From Bolinopsis microptera (taxonomy: Eukaryota > Ctenophora > Tentaculata > Lobata > Bolinopsidae), in contig NC_087079.1 of NCBI RefSeq assembly GCF_026151205.1, positions 12,452,635 through 12,516,634 on the forward strand: a DNA stretch of 64,000 nt. Reading direction: 5' to 3'. A program made the translations under genes and the position numbers. The notes under the pieces were generated by a model that had not been told where the DNA came from, ran no database searches, and was given only the letters and a program-made list of their open reading frames with translations. Shown here one piece after another: positions 55,301 to 64,000 of this stretch (position 1 is the first letter of the stretch; each line of letters opens with the position of its first letter).

Positions 55301-58300
55301 TAAATATCCGAGCAGCTTTCATGGAACAAATTAGTCGTTCGATTTGTACAGGCCAATCCGAGGTTTGCCAAATGGTTTGTCACAGTTAGCAGACGAATAG
55401 AAATGCACTCTGGAAGTTTAGCGTTATAATTGAGTGCGGTTATTTAAACAGTGTTTTGTATTATTATTAACAGAGTTGGTCGGTGTTGAACACCTTTGCA
55501 TCGCCTTCTCGCTCTCTGACAAAGTTCTGATATTTTGGTGTCTTTATTGTCCACAACCAACATCTAAAGTGAACAAAGTATTGTCCATCTGAATACTATA
55601 AAAAGACCCAAAGTATGGACTCCATCTTCCTATATCAGAACCCCAGCTACCTCTCGTGCCTTGTAACAACACCCGAAGCTCCGGACTTTCAATCAGTTAC
55701 ATGTTCATCCTCCTCCTCTTCCTCCTCAGTCCTCAGTCCTCCTCCTCATCCTTCTCCTCAGTCCTCCATCCTCCTCCTCAGTCCTCCCCCAGTCTCCCTC
55801 CTCCTCCTCCTATTCAGTCCTCCTCCTCCTCCTCCTTCTCAGTCCTCCATCCTCCTCCTCAGTCCTCCCCCAGTCCCCCTCCTCCTCCTCCTATTCAGTC
55901 CTCCTCCTCCTCCTTCTCAGTCCTCCTGAGTCCTCCTCCTCCTCCTGAGTCCTCCTCCTCCTCCTCCTCTTCCCTCTCAGTCATCCTCCTCAGCCATCCT
56001 CCTCAGTCCTCCTCAGTCCTCCTCCTCCTGGGTCTTCCTCCTCCTCTCCATCCTCCTCCTCTTCCTCCTCGGTCCTCAGTCCTCCTCCTCCTGGGTCCTC
56101 CTCCTCATCCTTCTCATCAATTCTCCTCCTCCCCAGTCCTCTCCCAGTCCCCCTCCTTCTCCTCCTCCTATTCAGTCCTCCTCCTCCTCCTCCTCAGTTC
56201 TCCTGAGTCCTCCTCCTGAGTCCTCCTCCTCTTCATTCTGAGTCCTCCTCCTGAGTCCTCCTCCTCCTCCCTCTCAGTCATCCTCCTCAGCCATCCTCCC
56301 CAGCCATCCTCCTCAGCCATCCTCCTCAGTACTCCTCAGTCCTCCTCCTTCTCAGTCATCGTCAGTCCTCCTCCTCAGTCCTCCTCAGTCCTCCTCCTCC
56401 TCCTGGGTCCTCCTCCTCCTCCTCCTGGGTCCTCCTGGGTCTTCCTGATCCTCCCCAGTCCTCTTCCTCCTCCCCTCCTCAGTCCTCCTCCTACTCGTCC
56501 TCAGTCCTCCTCATCAGTCCTCAACAGTTCTCCTCCTCCCCAGTCCTCCTCCTCCTCCTGGGGCCTTTTCCTGGGTCCTCCTCCTGGGTCCCCCTCCTCC
56601 TTGGTCCTCCTTCTCCTCCTCAGTCCTTCTCCTCCTCCTCCTCAGTCCTCTTCCTCCTCTTCCTCCTCCTCCTCCCTCTCAGTTATCCTCCTCAGCCATC
56701 CTCCTCAGTCCTCCTCCTTCTCAGTCCTCCTCAGTCCTCCTCCTGAGTCCTCCTCCTCCTCAGTCATCCTCCTCAGTTCTCCTCCTCCTCCTAGGTCCTC
56801 CTTCTGGGTCCTCCTCCTCCTGGGTCTTCCTGATCCTTCTCCTCCCTCTCAGTCATCCTCCTCAGTCATCCTCCTCAGTCATCCTCCTCAGCCATCCTCC
56901 TCAGCCATCCTCCTCAGCCATCCTTCTCAGCCATCCTGCTCAGTACTCTTCAGTACTCTTCAGTACTCTTCAGTACTCTTCAGTCCTCAAAATGTTTGTC
57001 CGCTAATGTCCACCAATGTCCGCTAATGTCCACCAATGTCCATCCAAGTCCGCCAATGTCCGTCCGGGTCCGCCAATGTCCGTCCGAGTCCGCCAATGTC
57101 CGTCCGAGTCCGCCAATGTCCGTCCGAGTCCGCCGATGTCCGTCCGTGTCCGCCAATGTCCCAAAAAACACGTCCGTTGTCTCATAGAATCCAAAAAGGA
57201 CAGGACATAGGCGGACATAGACGGACATGACACCCCCCCCCCCCCCCCCCCCCTACATAATAACATCATCTTTTTATTCATGTAATTATCACCATTTCAT
57301 ATGTATATTCTAACACGGTTTTAGAATTTGTAACTTAAGACATTTTTTTTTTTTTTTGTCGATGGGCGCTCACTCTACCTCCCCGGGTTTGCGGGGAGGC
57401 TACGTCCGCCTTGTGGCTAACGTCTCTTGGAGCTCCTTTGGTTGCGGAGGTGTACCGAAAGCTCGGCTGGGATGGGGACTCGCTGATCCGGCACGAACCA
57501 AATGGACATAACATTGCTGTTATGACCCGGTGGAACGGCGATAACCCTAAGAGTATCTGCCATATGTTCCGTCATCGGGGGACTATCTGAGTCCATAGAA
57601 AGTCAACTGTCGAAACAGCCTCCCGGAAAATGGGTTTGATAATGCGAGAAACTACCACTTCCACTGTTATCTGGCTAACAGCTCCGCTAGGTGTTTCTCG
57701 ATATTTACTGTGCTTGATGTTTGTTGTTTTGCCATGATTTGTTTGGTCGCGCGCGCACCAGTTTGGTGATAAATTTGTGGCTTTCTTTACTATGTATGTC
57801 TTTGTCCGCGCGTTCCGTGTTTTCGGTAGACCCCTTTTGCCGTTCTCTCTGTTTATGTGACGAGCTATTGTACTGTTTTGGCATATTTATGGGTTTTAGG
57901 TACCATTTGTCCATGGCTGGGTCGTTTTGATATTCTACTGTCCGTAGCGGAAAGGAGCTTGCCGGGCTCCTGTCACAGGAGTCCTGTGTGAGTGAGGTGG
58001 AGTGGAGAGAGGCCAGGTATGTGCTGGTATTTGATCTGATCCAGCCAGACGACGTTTAGCCTGGGCCTGCCGGACAATGAGGGGCAGTTACCATCCCCAA
58101 CCAACGTGGAGGTCACTCTGCCCATATCCAAAAAATTTTTAATTTCCTACATTCTCAATTTGTTCGTTTTATGTGGCCCGCTCGCTTCGCTCGCATAAAA
58201 AAGTCTTTGTATTCGCGCGGTTCAAAGATTTTTCATGGCGGATTCCAGATTCTTTTTTAGGGCCCGGAACGCTTTTTAATAGATAATCCTAGGTTACTTT

Positions 58301-59929
58301 TGGGGGCGAAGCCCCCGAAAATTTTGGAAATTTAAACTAGATTTGACCTCCTGGAACGAATCTGACAATGGAGAACGATTTTAGCATACTATTTTCTGAT
58401 TTCAATTTTATTGGGATAAATTGTCTGGATTCTAGAATCCCTAAACACTCATGGCTTAACTAAAGCACGAAATAGGAGACAGCATGAAGTATCAAGAGTT
58501 TATAATTTTGGCAGAAATGTTTTCTCATCTACTACCATCACTTTCTGCTTTCAAGCTATAAACTAATACAGGGTTAAGGGAATTTGGAGAAGGAAGCAAG
58601 TATGAGACCAAATATTCAATATAGCATCTTGTTAGTGGTTACTTGATGCACAGATTTTGTAGCTAATAGCAACAAACTTTGGTCTGTGAAATGAAATTTG
58701 ATAGACTGGATCAGTGGATCCCTGACTGAGGACATTCAAATAACGGTCCAGCAACTTTTAGTCTGCTCTTTCACTTAAATTCCTACTGAAATATTATCGA
58801 AAATTCTCAGAGTTGGCTCTCGAATTTCCTACTTTTTGTCAAAAATTTCCTACTTTTAAAAATTTCCTACATTCTTAGAATGCGAGAATGCGGGTTTTTG
58901 GATATGGGTCACTCTGAGGTTGCTAGTGGGTCCAGAAACAACAGGGGGGATGGAGTGAGTGATCCCTGCAGTTTGCTGGCTAGCCACCCACTTAAGACAT
59001 TGATTACAATTTACAAATGGAGATAATATGCGTGTCAAAAGAAAGAAATGACAAACCGAACCACCAGGCAACTTAAGAAACATCTATCACCAAAAAAAGA
59101 GTATAATCAATATAAATTCAAATTTTTTAATACTGATATCATGATATAAATACTTATATAATACATAGTTAATATTTCAGAGTGGGAGGGATGGGGTGGA
59201 TGGAGCACATGTGAATGTGCGGAAGCAAATGCAGTAGAAGGTACTCGGACTAGATCACGACATTGCCCCAATCCCTATCCCTCCACTGGGGAAAGTCCCT
59301 GCCCTGGCGACTCTAAACAGACCGAGGGTTGTACCCTAACCGCCGAGGACTGTACAGTTGGTGGGTAAAAATCTTGTTATACTTACTTTCTACTTTTCGA
59401 CAAGGCTAGTAAATAAAGGGTAATGCTTTTATGCCACCGTGGTTATTGTGAAAAAATATAATGATTGTCTGGCACTATGCCGCCATAGTGCCAGACAGTG
59501 CCGCCATAGTGCCATCAGGATCCGGATGTATGACCGTATTATATATATTATATAATAATATATAATATTATTTAATGAACAAAATTCACATTTTTGAAGA
59601 TTGGGCGGAGTGGGGTTCATGGAGCACATGTCTCTGCGAGGAAGCAAATTCATCAGAAGGTACTCGGTCCAGATCCCGAACTTGCCCGAATCCCTATCCG
59701 TCCACCGGGGAAAGTCCCTGCCCTGGAGATTCTAATCGGACCGAGGGTTGTACTAAGAATTGCACTTTTGGTGGGCAAAAATCTTTTTATACATACCTTC
59801 CACTTTCTAGATATTATCATCTTTATCATTCATTATTATATAATATGTATTATAATCTTTTAATGATATAATAATTTAATTTTCATTTTCAGAATATACA
59901 ATTGAGAATATTTACCGATATTGCCTTGT
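52351..59929 (+). CDS. Secreted protein with three thrombospondin type 1 repeats
   Basis: Exon 1 52351-52468 encodes a signal peptide (GVWLVVCFFVILIGPCESS) and an RRRSSP-rich stretch. Exons 2-4 (52981-53169, 59181-59360, 59600-59770) each encode one TSR: WSVWGGWSSCDCKEANAAEG, WEGWGGWSTCECAEANAVEG and WAEWGSWSTCLCEEANSSEG, then R-S-R, PCPGDS and a C-T-V/F-G end. All three exons are phase 1 at both borders, as expected for exon shuffling. TSRs mediate adhesion to matrix and glycans; the CECAEAN variant is unusual. A possible last exon (59893-59929) adds EYTIENIYRYCLV and a stop, from sequence that looks like an L2 LINE end. The donors of exons 2 (GTCGGC) and 4 (GTGGGC) are weak, so the chain could also end or skip differently. 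Confidence 0.78.
53485..53597. repeat. CCTCCT-rich minisatellite, left part
   Basis: Continuation of the array at 55702-56985; the two were one block before the LTR element entered at TGTT. Confidence 0.8.
53598..55701 (+). mobile_element. Young non-autonomous LTR element (TRIM/LARD-like)
   Basis: Two 564-bp LTRs (53598-54161 and 55138-55701), identical by eye, starting TGTAGCC and ending GTTACA. TGTT flanks both sides as a 4-bp target duplication. TGGCGCGAACTACAGGG follows the 5' LTR (primer-binding site, similar to the TGGCGCCGAAC type) and AGGAGGAAGACAGGGTAGA precedes the 3' LTR (polypurine tract). An ACTATAAAAAG TATA box lies near the LTR end. The 976-base interior has no meaningful frame, so it needs enzymes in trans. 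Orientation is taken from the PBS and PPT. Confidence 0.88.
55702..56985. repeat. CCTCCTCAGTCCT-type minisatellite
   Basis: 1.3 kb of degenerate CCTCCT, CAGT and GAGTCCT units, strongly pyrimidine-biased on the plus strand. Long Ser/Pro-rich open frames here are repeat artefacts inside the TSR-gene intron 2. Confidence 0.95.
57002..57165. repeat. 10/20-bp tandem repeat (TGTCCGTCCGAGTCCGCCAA)
   Basis: About eight copies of a 20-base unit that looks like a diverged pair of 10-mers related to the GGACATAGGC repeats at the left end, in the opposite orientation. Confidence 0.9.
57254..58120. other. Unidentified GC-richer block, probably a minus-strand retrocopy
   Basis: A T-run at 57343-57357 precedes a block of higher GC that continues, after the MITE at 58121-58908, to about 59000. 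The T-run would be the poly(A) tail of a minus-strand retroposon. A 69-codon minus-strand frame (57705-57914) is basic and hydrophilic but not recognised. Confidence 0.4.
58121..58908. mobile_element. Non-autonomous DNA transposon with 8-bp TSD (hAT- or P-like)
   Basis: Inverted ends CCCATATCCAAAAA (58121-58134) and TTTTTGGATATGGG (58895-58908), flanked on both sides by TCACTCTG (58113-58120, 58909-58916). 788 bases, no transposase. The 8-bp duplication fits hAT or P superfamilies, but the end sequence is not a typical hAT CAG end. The first ~300 bases recur at 60070. Confidence 0.88.
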
Positions 59930-60069
59930 TTAAAAAGAGACTAAAGACTCATCTCTTTGACACAAACCATACTTCATAAAATGCTAAGTTCTTATGTACA
60001 TGTTCGTGAGTCGCTTTAGATGGCTTGAACTGAATCTTTGGATTGTGAGTTCTTTTTGGCTATAAAGCG
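59893..60069 (+). mobile_element. L2-type LINE 3' end remnant
   Basis: The frame LFKKRLKTHLFDT is the typical C-terminus of L2/CR1-like reverse transcriptases. It is followed by a short 3' UTR ending GGCTATAAAGCG, the kind of tail seen in L2 elements, where the next element begins. Confidence 0.65.
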
Positions 60070-60376
60070 CCCATATCCAAAAAATTTTTAATTTCCTACA
60101 TTCTCAATTTGTTCGTTTTATGTGGCCCGCTCGCTTCGCTCGCATAAAAAAGTCTTTGTATTCGCGCGGTTCAAAGATTTTTCATGGCGGATTCCAGATT
60201 CTTTTTTAGGGCCCGGAACGCTTTTTAATAGATAATCCTAGGTTACTTTTGGGGGCGAAGCCCCCGAAAATTTTGGAAATTTAAACTAGATTTGACCTCC
60301 TGGAACGAATCTGACAATGGAGAACGATTTTAGCATACTATTTTCTGATTTCAATTTTATTGGGATAAATTTTCCA
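60070..60376. mobile_element. Partial second copy of the 58121 transposon
   Basis: Starts at CCCATATCCAAAAA and matches 58121-58426 almost base for base to GGGATAAATT, then diverges. No right inverted end found. Confidence 0.8.
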
Positions 60377-61262
60377 AGTCTCAAACCCCGGGCGGAAGTT
60401 ATATAGACGGAATGTCGTCAGATCCATGACTAAAAGGGTTACATAGCCGGTCGATTAAAATTGTCTAGAGCTTTGCTAAACCAAATCGTTAATTTAGCCT
60501 TTTTTCCAGGAAAATCAGCGGCATTATTAGCTCTACAGAACTAATGCGCAATAACTGGGAGTCATGGCAAAGACAACGCTTGATGTGGCCACTTACGGTG
60601 GGACGTAGACTTGTTAGACCATGTTAACCATCCAAGGAAGCAAAAACTTATCATTGGCGATGCTTTTGGATGTTAGACTTTTGAATTATTGCTGATTTCG
60701 GATATTATTATTGACAGAAAGCCTAGAATTAATTGATTGAATCCGTTTCTGAATTAAGCCTAAAAACAAGTTGCTTTTTTAAACTGCATATGTAGCGTTG
60801 GTACATGAATCATAATTAGGTTAACCGTGTAAGATTCACTGTCATGTAATACTATAAGCTTATTAAGGGAGGGGGAACTCATTGCGGTCTGTTTGGACTG
60901 CAGTAGAGAGAGTTCATACTTTCATACGACAATGTTAAATGCGTGTTTTCAACTGCGATAGTGAAGTCCCGGCCGTAGGCACGGGTTACACTAGTAATGT
61001 AATAAAATTATCGTATGGCTCTTTTATTATATGTTGGAGATATTTTTTATGAGATTTATGTTTTCTGGATTATGAAATCGAATCATTTACAGTTTGTCCA
61101 ATATAATATTCATATCGTAGAAAAATTTTGGTCGTAGAAAAAATAAAGAGGAAAACGTATAAATCTGCTTCAGTAAAAATTAAAGCAGTTAGTTGAAGTG
61201 GCAAAGAAATTCAATATTCACCTCCCCGCGCCCCTAGTGACCTCACAAAACACTTTCCTCAG
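60377..61262. other. No gene seen; upstream of the first EIF2A exon found
   Basis: Plus-strand exons for the EIF2A N-terminal propeller were looked for here and not found. A pyrimidine-rich stretch ending CACTTTCCTCAG at 61262 is the acceptor for the next exon. Confidence 0.45.
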
Positions 61263-63280
61263 GGGAACACTGTTTAACGTGAAGTGTGATCCAATACACG
61301 AGTTCGGAGAGAACCACTACAACGAGATCCTATTCAACCCTCAGGGCAACATGGTCGGACTTTGTGGGTTCGGGAACCTTCGAGGTAAGACTTGAGATGG
61401 AGGTTTTGATAAAGGGGTGGGCATGTTTTTTGAATTCCCAAGGGGTCAAAGAGGAAGTTATGTTAATTCTGTTGAATTTACCTTTTTCTGTGGAATGAAG
61501 TACATGAATTTTCTTTCATTTCTGGCGGCATTATCATTTAAATTATTGGTGATAATAAATGTGAAACCCAAATAAAAGATATCTAATTTTTTTAGGCATT
61601 TTCAAGTCATCTCAGTCCTTATTTCATTACATTGTATCCTGTATAACATTGATAAAAATTGAAAGTTTTTATTGGTGATTATAAATGTGAAACCCAGATA
61701 AAAGATATCTAATTACTATCTAATTACTATTACTAATTACTAATAATTACTAATTACTAATAATTCCAGGCAAGATAAAGTTCTATGAAACGGAGAACAA
61801 TAAGTTGTTATCAGACTTTGTGGCAGCGGATGCTACTTTCTTCGAATGGGCCCCCTGTGGAGATGTCTTTATCACAGGTGGGTCTTTCATTTATTTTCTA
61901 GAGCTTTTAAATGCAGTGATGGGACTGTACTTTGAGCAAACCCTGTGCGATGATCAAGAAGCAAGGACCACTGCATAAAAACCTCCTATACCCCATTATT
62001 AATTATACCCTAATTTTAAGAATTGAGCTTACTATTCCTTCGTGGCAACCAACTTCCCCCTGTCACATCTCACTCCCAGGTACCCTGTACTCCATTTTGA
62101 AAGAGTAACCCTATTATATTGACTCCTTCTAATTGTCCCCTCACAGGTACCCTGTACTCCATTTTTAAAGAGTAACCCTATTATATTGACTCCTTCTAAT
62201 TGTCCCCTCCCAGGTACACTGTACTCCATTTTGAAAGAGTAACCCTATTATATTGACTCCTTCTAATTGTCCCCTCCCAGGTACACTGTACTCCATTTTG
62301 AAAGAGTAACCCTATTATATTGACTCCTTCTAATTGTCCCCTCCCAGGTACACTGTACTCCATTTTGAAAGAGTAACCCTATTATATTGACTCCTTCTAA
62401 TTGTCCCCTCCCAGGTACCCTGTCACCCCGACTGAGACAAGACAATGAGTTTAAGCTGTGGGATGTGTCCGGTAAGATACTCCACCACTACCAGGTCCCA
62501 ACAGATGAGACCCAGCTGTGGCAGCTGATGTGGATCAACCCTGCTAAGCTGCTACCTCCCCCTGTTGTTCCTAGACCTGCCACCTCTAAGGAGATTGCTG
62601 CTGGAAAACCCCAGGTTTGTCAGCTTTTGTTTGTCTTAGCTCATCTGAAAATCCTAATATAGCATATTTTTTCATTAATCATAAAACTGAATTCTTGAGT
62701 TATAATTCCATATTAAAGCTTCGATATAAAATTAGAAATTAACCAATGTAAATACTTGAAAGAATGACTCGGCAGTATCTCCATTTTGCAACAACGCTTT
62801 TGATTGTTCGGCATTCACTTTTGACTGCTCCAAGATGATTTATTCTCCAATTTACCCTTAGTACACCCTAATCCCTCAATGCCTCCACCCCCTCAGGCGT
62901 ACAGACCACCTGGCTCCCGACAGGGTCCAGCTGCAGCTACCCGCTCACTCCTCCCCAACGTTCAAGGTGGAGTCTACAAACCCGGCAGTGATGCCCAACG
63001 AAACCAGCCCTCTAGGCAAGCCCAGAAAAATCAGAGAAAACGAGAAAATAGGGCCAAGCAAATTGAGGATGAGAAAGTTCCAGCGCCTACGATGCAAGAT
63101 TTGCAGTCTACCATAGTTGATGAGAGGGAGAAGAAGGTCAGGAATCTTAAGAAGAAATTGCACCAGATCGAAAAATTGAAGGGCCAGGTGGCCCAGGGCA
63201 AGACTTTGGAGAAAAATCAGATGGATAAGATTGCCTCTGAGAATGATCTTATCGAAGAGATAAAACGATTAGAGTTATAA
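61263..63280 (+). CDS. EIF2A: Eukaryotic translation initiation factor 2A, C-terminal exons
   Basis: Exons 61263-61384, 61770-61877, 62415-62614 and 62897-63280, all GT-AG with fitting phases. Landmarks shared with animal eIF2A: LFNVKCDP and VGLCGFGNLRG (end of the WD/beta-propeller), FFEWAPCGDVFITG, LSPRLRQDNEFKLW, AYRPPGSR, QKNQRKRE and a final coiled-coil (VRNLKKKLHQIEKLKGQ to LIEEIKRLEL). eIF2A delivers initiator tRNA in a GTP-independent way on some mRNAs; the basic tail and coiled coil bind tRNA, eIF5B and mRNA. The first ~270 residues (most of the propeller) are not found in the window upstream. Either those exons lie left of other genes or this is a 3' fragment. The 62415 acceptor is the last of six tandem copies. 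Confidence 0.88.
62079..62414 (+). repeat. 67-bp tandem copies of the EIF2A intron / exon junction
   Basis: Units start at about 62079, 62145, 62212, 62279 and 62346, with the functional junction at 62413. Each carries the pyrimidine tract CTAATTGTCCCCTCCCAG, the acceptor and the first 9 exon bases (GTACCCTGT or GTACACTGT), then ACTCCATTTTGAAAGAGTAA. In frame with the preceding exon, any upstream acceptor would add TLYSILKE and stop at TAA. Confidence 0.9.
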
Positions 63281-63602
63281 TTTATTTGAATCTGAATTTG
63301 AGAAGGGTTTTTATTTATTTCTGTAGCTCATTGTGTTAAATATTTTTATTAACTAATGTTTGCTAAATTTTAAATTAAATGAGCATCAAATTTGTTATTC
63401 GAAAATTTTGATTTCCTCAATCTTGTTCGGCAATCCATCTCCCAGAAAATAATTAGTAGCGAAATGCCATCTACAATCCTTTTACCTGAACTGTTTTGTT
63501 ATATTGAACCTTAGATATAAATCATAGTGATATAACTTACTGATAAATTTTAAAGTAGCTAAAAGTAAAACATTGATTTTGTTTCCTAGCAAACACCCGA
63601 CA
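63281..63602. other. Intergenic between EIF2A and the thiolase gene
   Basis: 322 bases of AT-rich sequence holding the EIF2A 3' end and the thiolase promoter; no TATA box or other site stands out. Confidence 0.45.
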
Positions 63603-63958
63603 ATGTCTGGAATTTTCATAGTAGCTGCTAAAAGGACTCCATTCGGAAAGTTCGGCGGTTCTCTTAAAAAGAAGACTATAACTGACCTATCTGAAATCGC
63701 TCTCAAAGCTGCCCTCGCTCAAGCAGGTTTGTTGGCAATACAACGAAATATTTTTAGTAATTGCTATTTTACCGGTAATCCTAAGCCCCAATTTTCGATA
63801 ATGATTGATTGATGGTTTTTTTAAATTAACATACCTTCCGAAACCACAGTTGTAAAACATAAAATCTCCCATCAAACAACCAATATCCGCAGGTTTATCA
63901 GCTGAACACGTCAGTTCTACAGTAGTCGGTAACGTCTGCCCCGTCACCTCCAAAGAAG
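63603..63958 (+). CDS. ACAA2: 3-ketoacyl-CoA thiolase, mitochondrial type (ACAA2-like), 5' end
   Basis: Exon 1 63603-63726 and exon 2 63893-63958, joined in phase 1; the gene continues past the window. The N-terminus SGIFIVAAKRTPFGKFGGSL with ITDLSEIALKAAL is that of thiolases and is closest to ACAA2, which also keeps an uncleaved N-terminal mitochondrial signal. Exon 2 reads LSAEHVSSTVVGNVCPVTSKE, matching the next strand-helix of the fold. The catalytic Cys lies in exons not seen. The family cleaves 3-ketoacyl-CoA in the last step of fatty-acid beta-oxidation. An acetyl-CoA acetyltransferase of the ACAT type is the alternative. Confidence 0.85.
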
Positions 63959-64000
63959 GTTAGCACATCTCCCTAAAGTACATAATCGCACTTTTTTAGT

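Larger units (their letters stand above)
53207..57253. mobile_element. Composite element with G-run/C-run inverted ends and 6-bp TSD
   Basis: Left end G-run then TGTCACGTCCGTCTATGTCC; right end CGGACATAGACGGACATGAC then A-C-run: an inverted pair. TACATA lies directly outside on both sides (53201-53206, 57254-57259). Each end also carries CATAGAATCCAAAAAGGACA in the same orientation. The interior holds 10-bp GGACATAGGC repeats, CCT-rich minisatellites and an LTR element. No transposase; superfamily not assigned. Confidence 0.7.

Noticed and set aside
55615-57026. Ser/Pro/Leu-rich frames
   Set aside because: CCT-rich minisatellite inside the TSR-gene intron, within a transposable element; no start, splice or domain support.
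57361-58120. A ribosomal RNA or other structural RNA gene
   Set aside because: Higher GC and some hairpins, but no rRNA landmark sequence recognised; a T-run at its left edge points to a retroposed copy.
61198-61262. EIF2A coding sequence starting at the ATG at 61198
   Set aside because: The 21 codons before 61263 show no similarity to eIF2A, and a strong pyrimidine tract plus CAG sits at 61262; the frame there is intron.

Overview
The window is nuclear DNA of an invertebrate animal. It is AT-rich and intron-rich, carries thrombospondin-repeat and pentraxin genes, and holds Penelope, Jockey/CR1-type LINE, copia, L2, tRNA-SINE, mariner-like and 8-bp-TSD elements. The mix would suit a cnidarian or similar early-branching lineage, but that assignment is weak.

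Layout. (1) 1-821, +: an intronless glutathione-S-transferase-like gene with its own TATA box. (2) 1309-44015, -: one very large gene for a phospholipase D of the C2-domain type best known from plants. I could phase 16 exons (660 codons); the last ~100-150 codons must lie left of position 1. Exons 6-16 (HKD motifs) are at 1309-6237, exons 4-5 at 14208-14944 and exons 1-3 at 42812-44015. The 8 kb intron 5 is almost entirely minisatellites and palindromic elements. The 28 kb intron 3 holds (3) a tandem cluster of four secreted pentraxin-like genes, same strand, in ~3.2 kb units. Copies 1 and 2 look intact, copy 3 has a Trp-to-stop change, and copy 4 is split by a 10.1 kb nest (an unclassified element hosting a Penelope element and a LINE, the LINE in turn hosting a copia element), with a second LINE and a SINE in its upstream flank.

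(4) 46733-47772, +: a complete three-exon ZNRD2 (SSSCA1) homologue, divergent from the PLD gene. (5) 48921-51256, -: a decayed LINE holding a piece of pentraxin-flank DNA. (6) 52351-59929, +: a signal peptide plus three thrombospondin type 1 repeats, one per phase-1/phase-1 exon. Its 6 kb second intron carries a 4 kb composite element (inverted ends, 6-bp target duplication) that contains a young non-autonomous LTR element. (7) 61263-63280, +: the 3' four exons of EIF2A. (8) 63603-63958, +: the first two exons of an ACAA2-type thiolase, running off the window.

The most unusual signal is that several minisatellites are not random intronic repeats but tandem amplifications of an exon-intron junction: the 5' splice sites of PLD exons 5 (53 bp, ~20 copies) and 6 (32 bp, 3 extra copies), and the 3' splice site of EIF2A (67 bp, 5 extra copies). 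Each copy carries the terminal exon sequence plus the splice signal, giving arrays of decoy splice sites. In the exon-5 and EIF2A arrays, use of a decoy leads straight to an in-frame stop.
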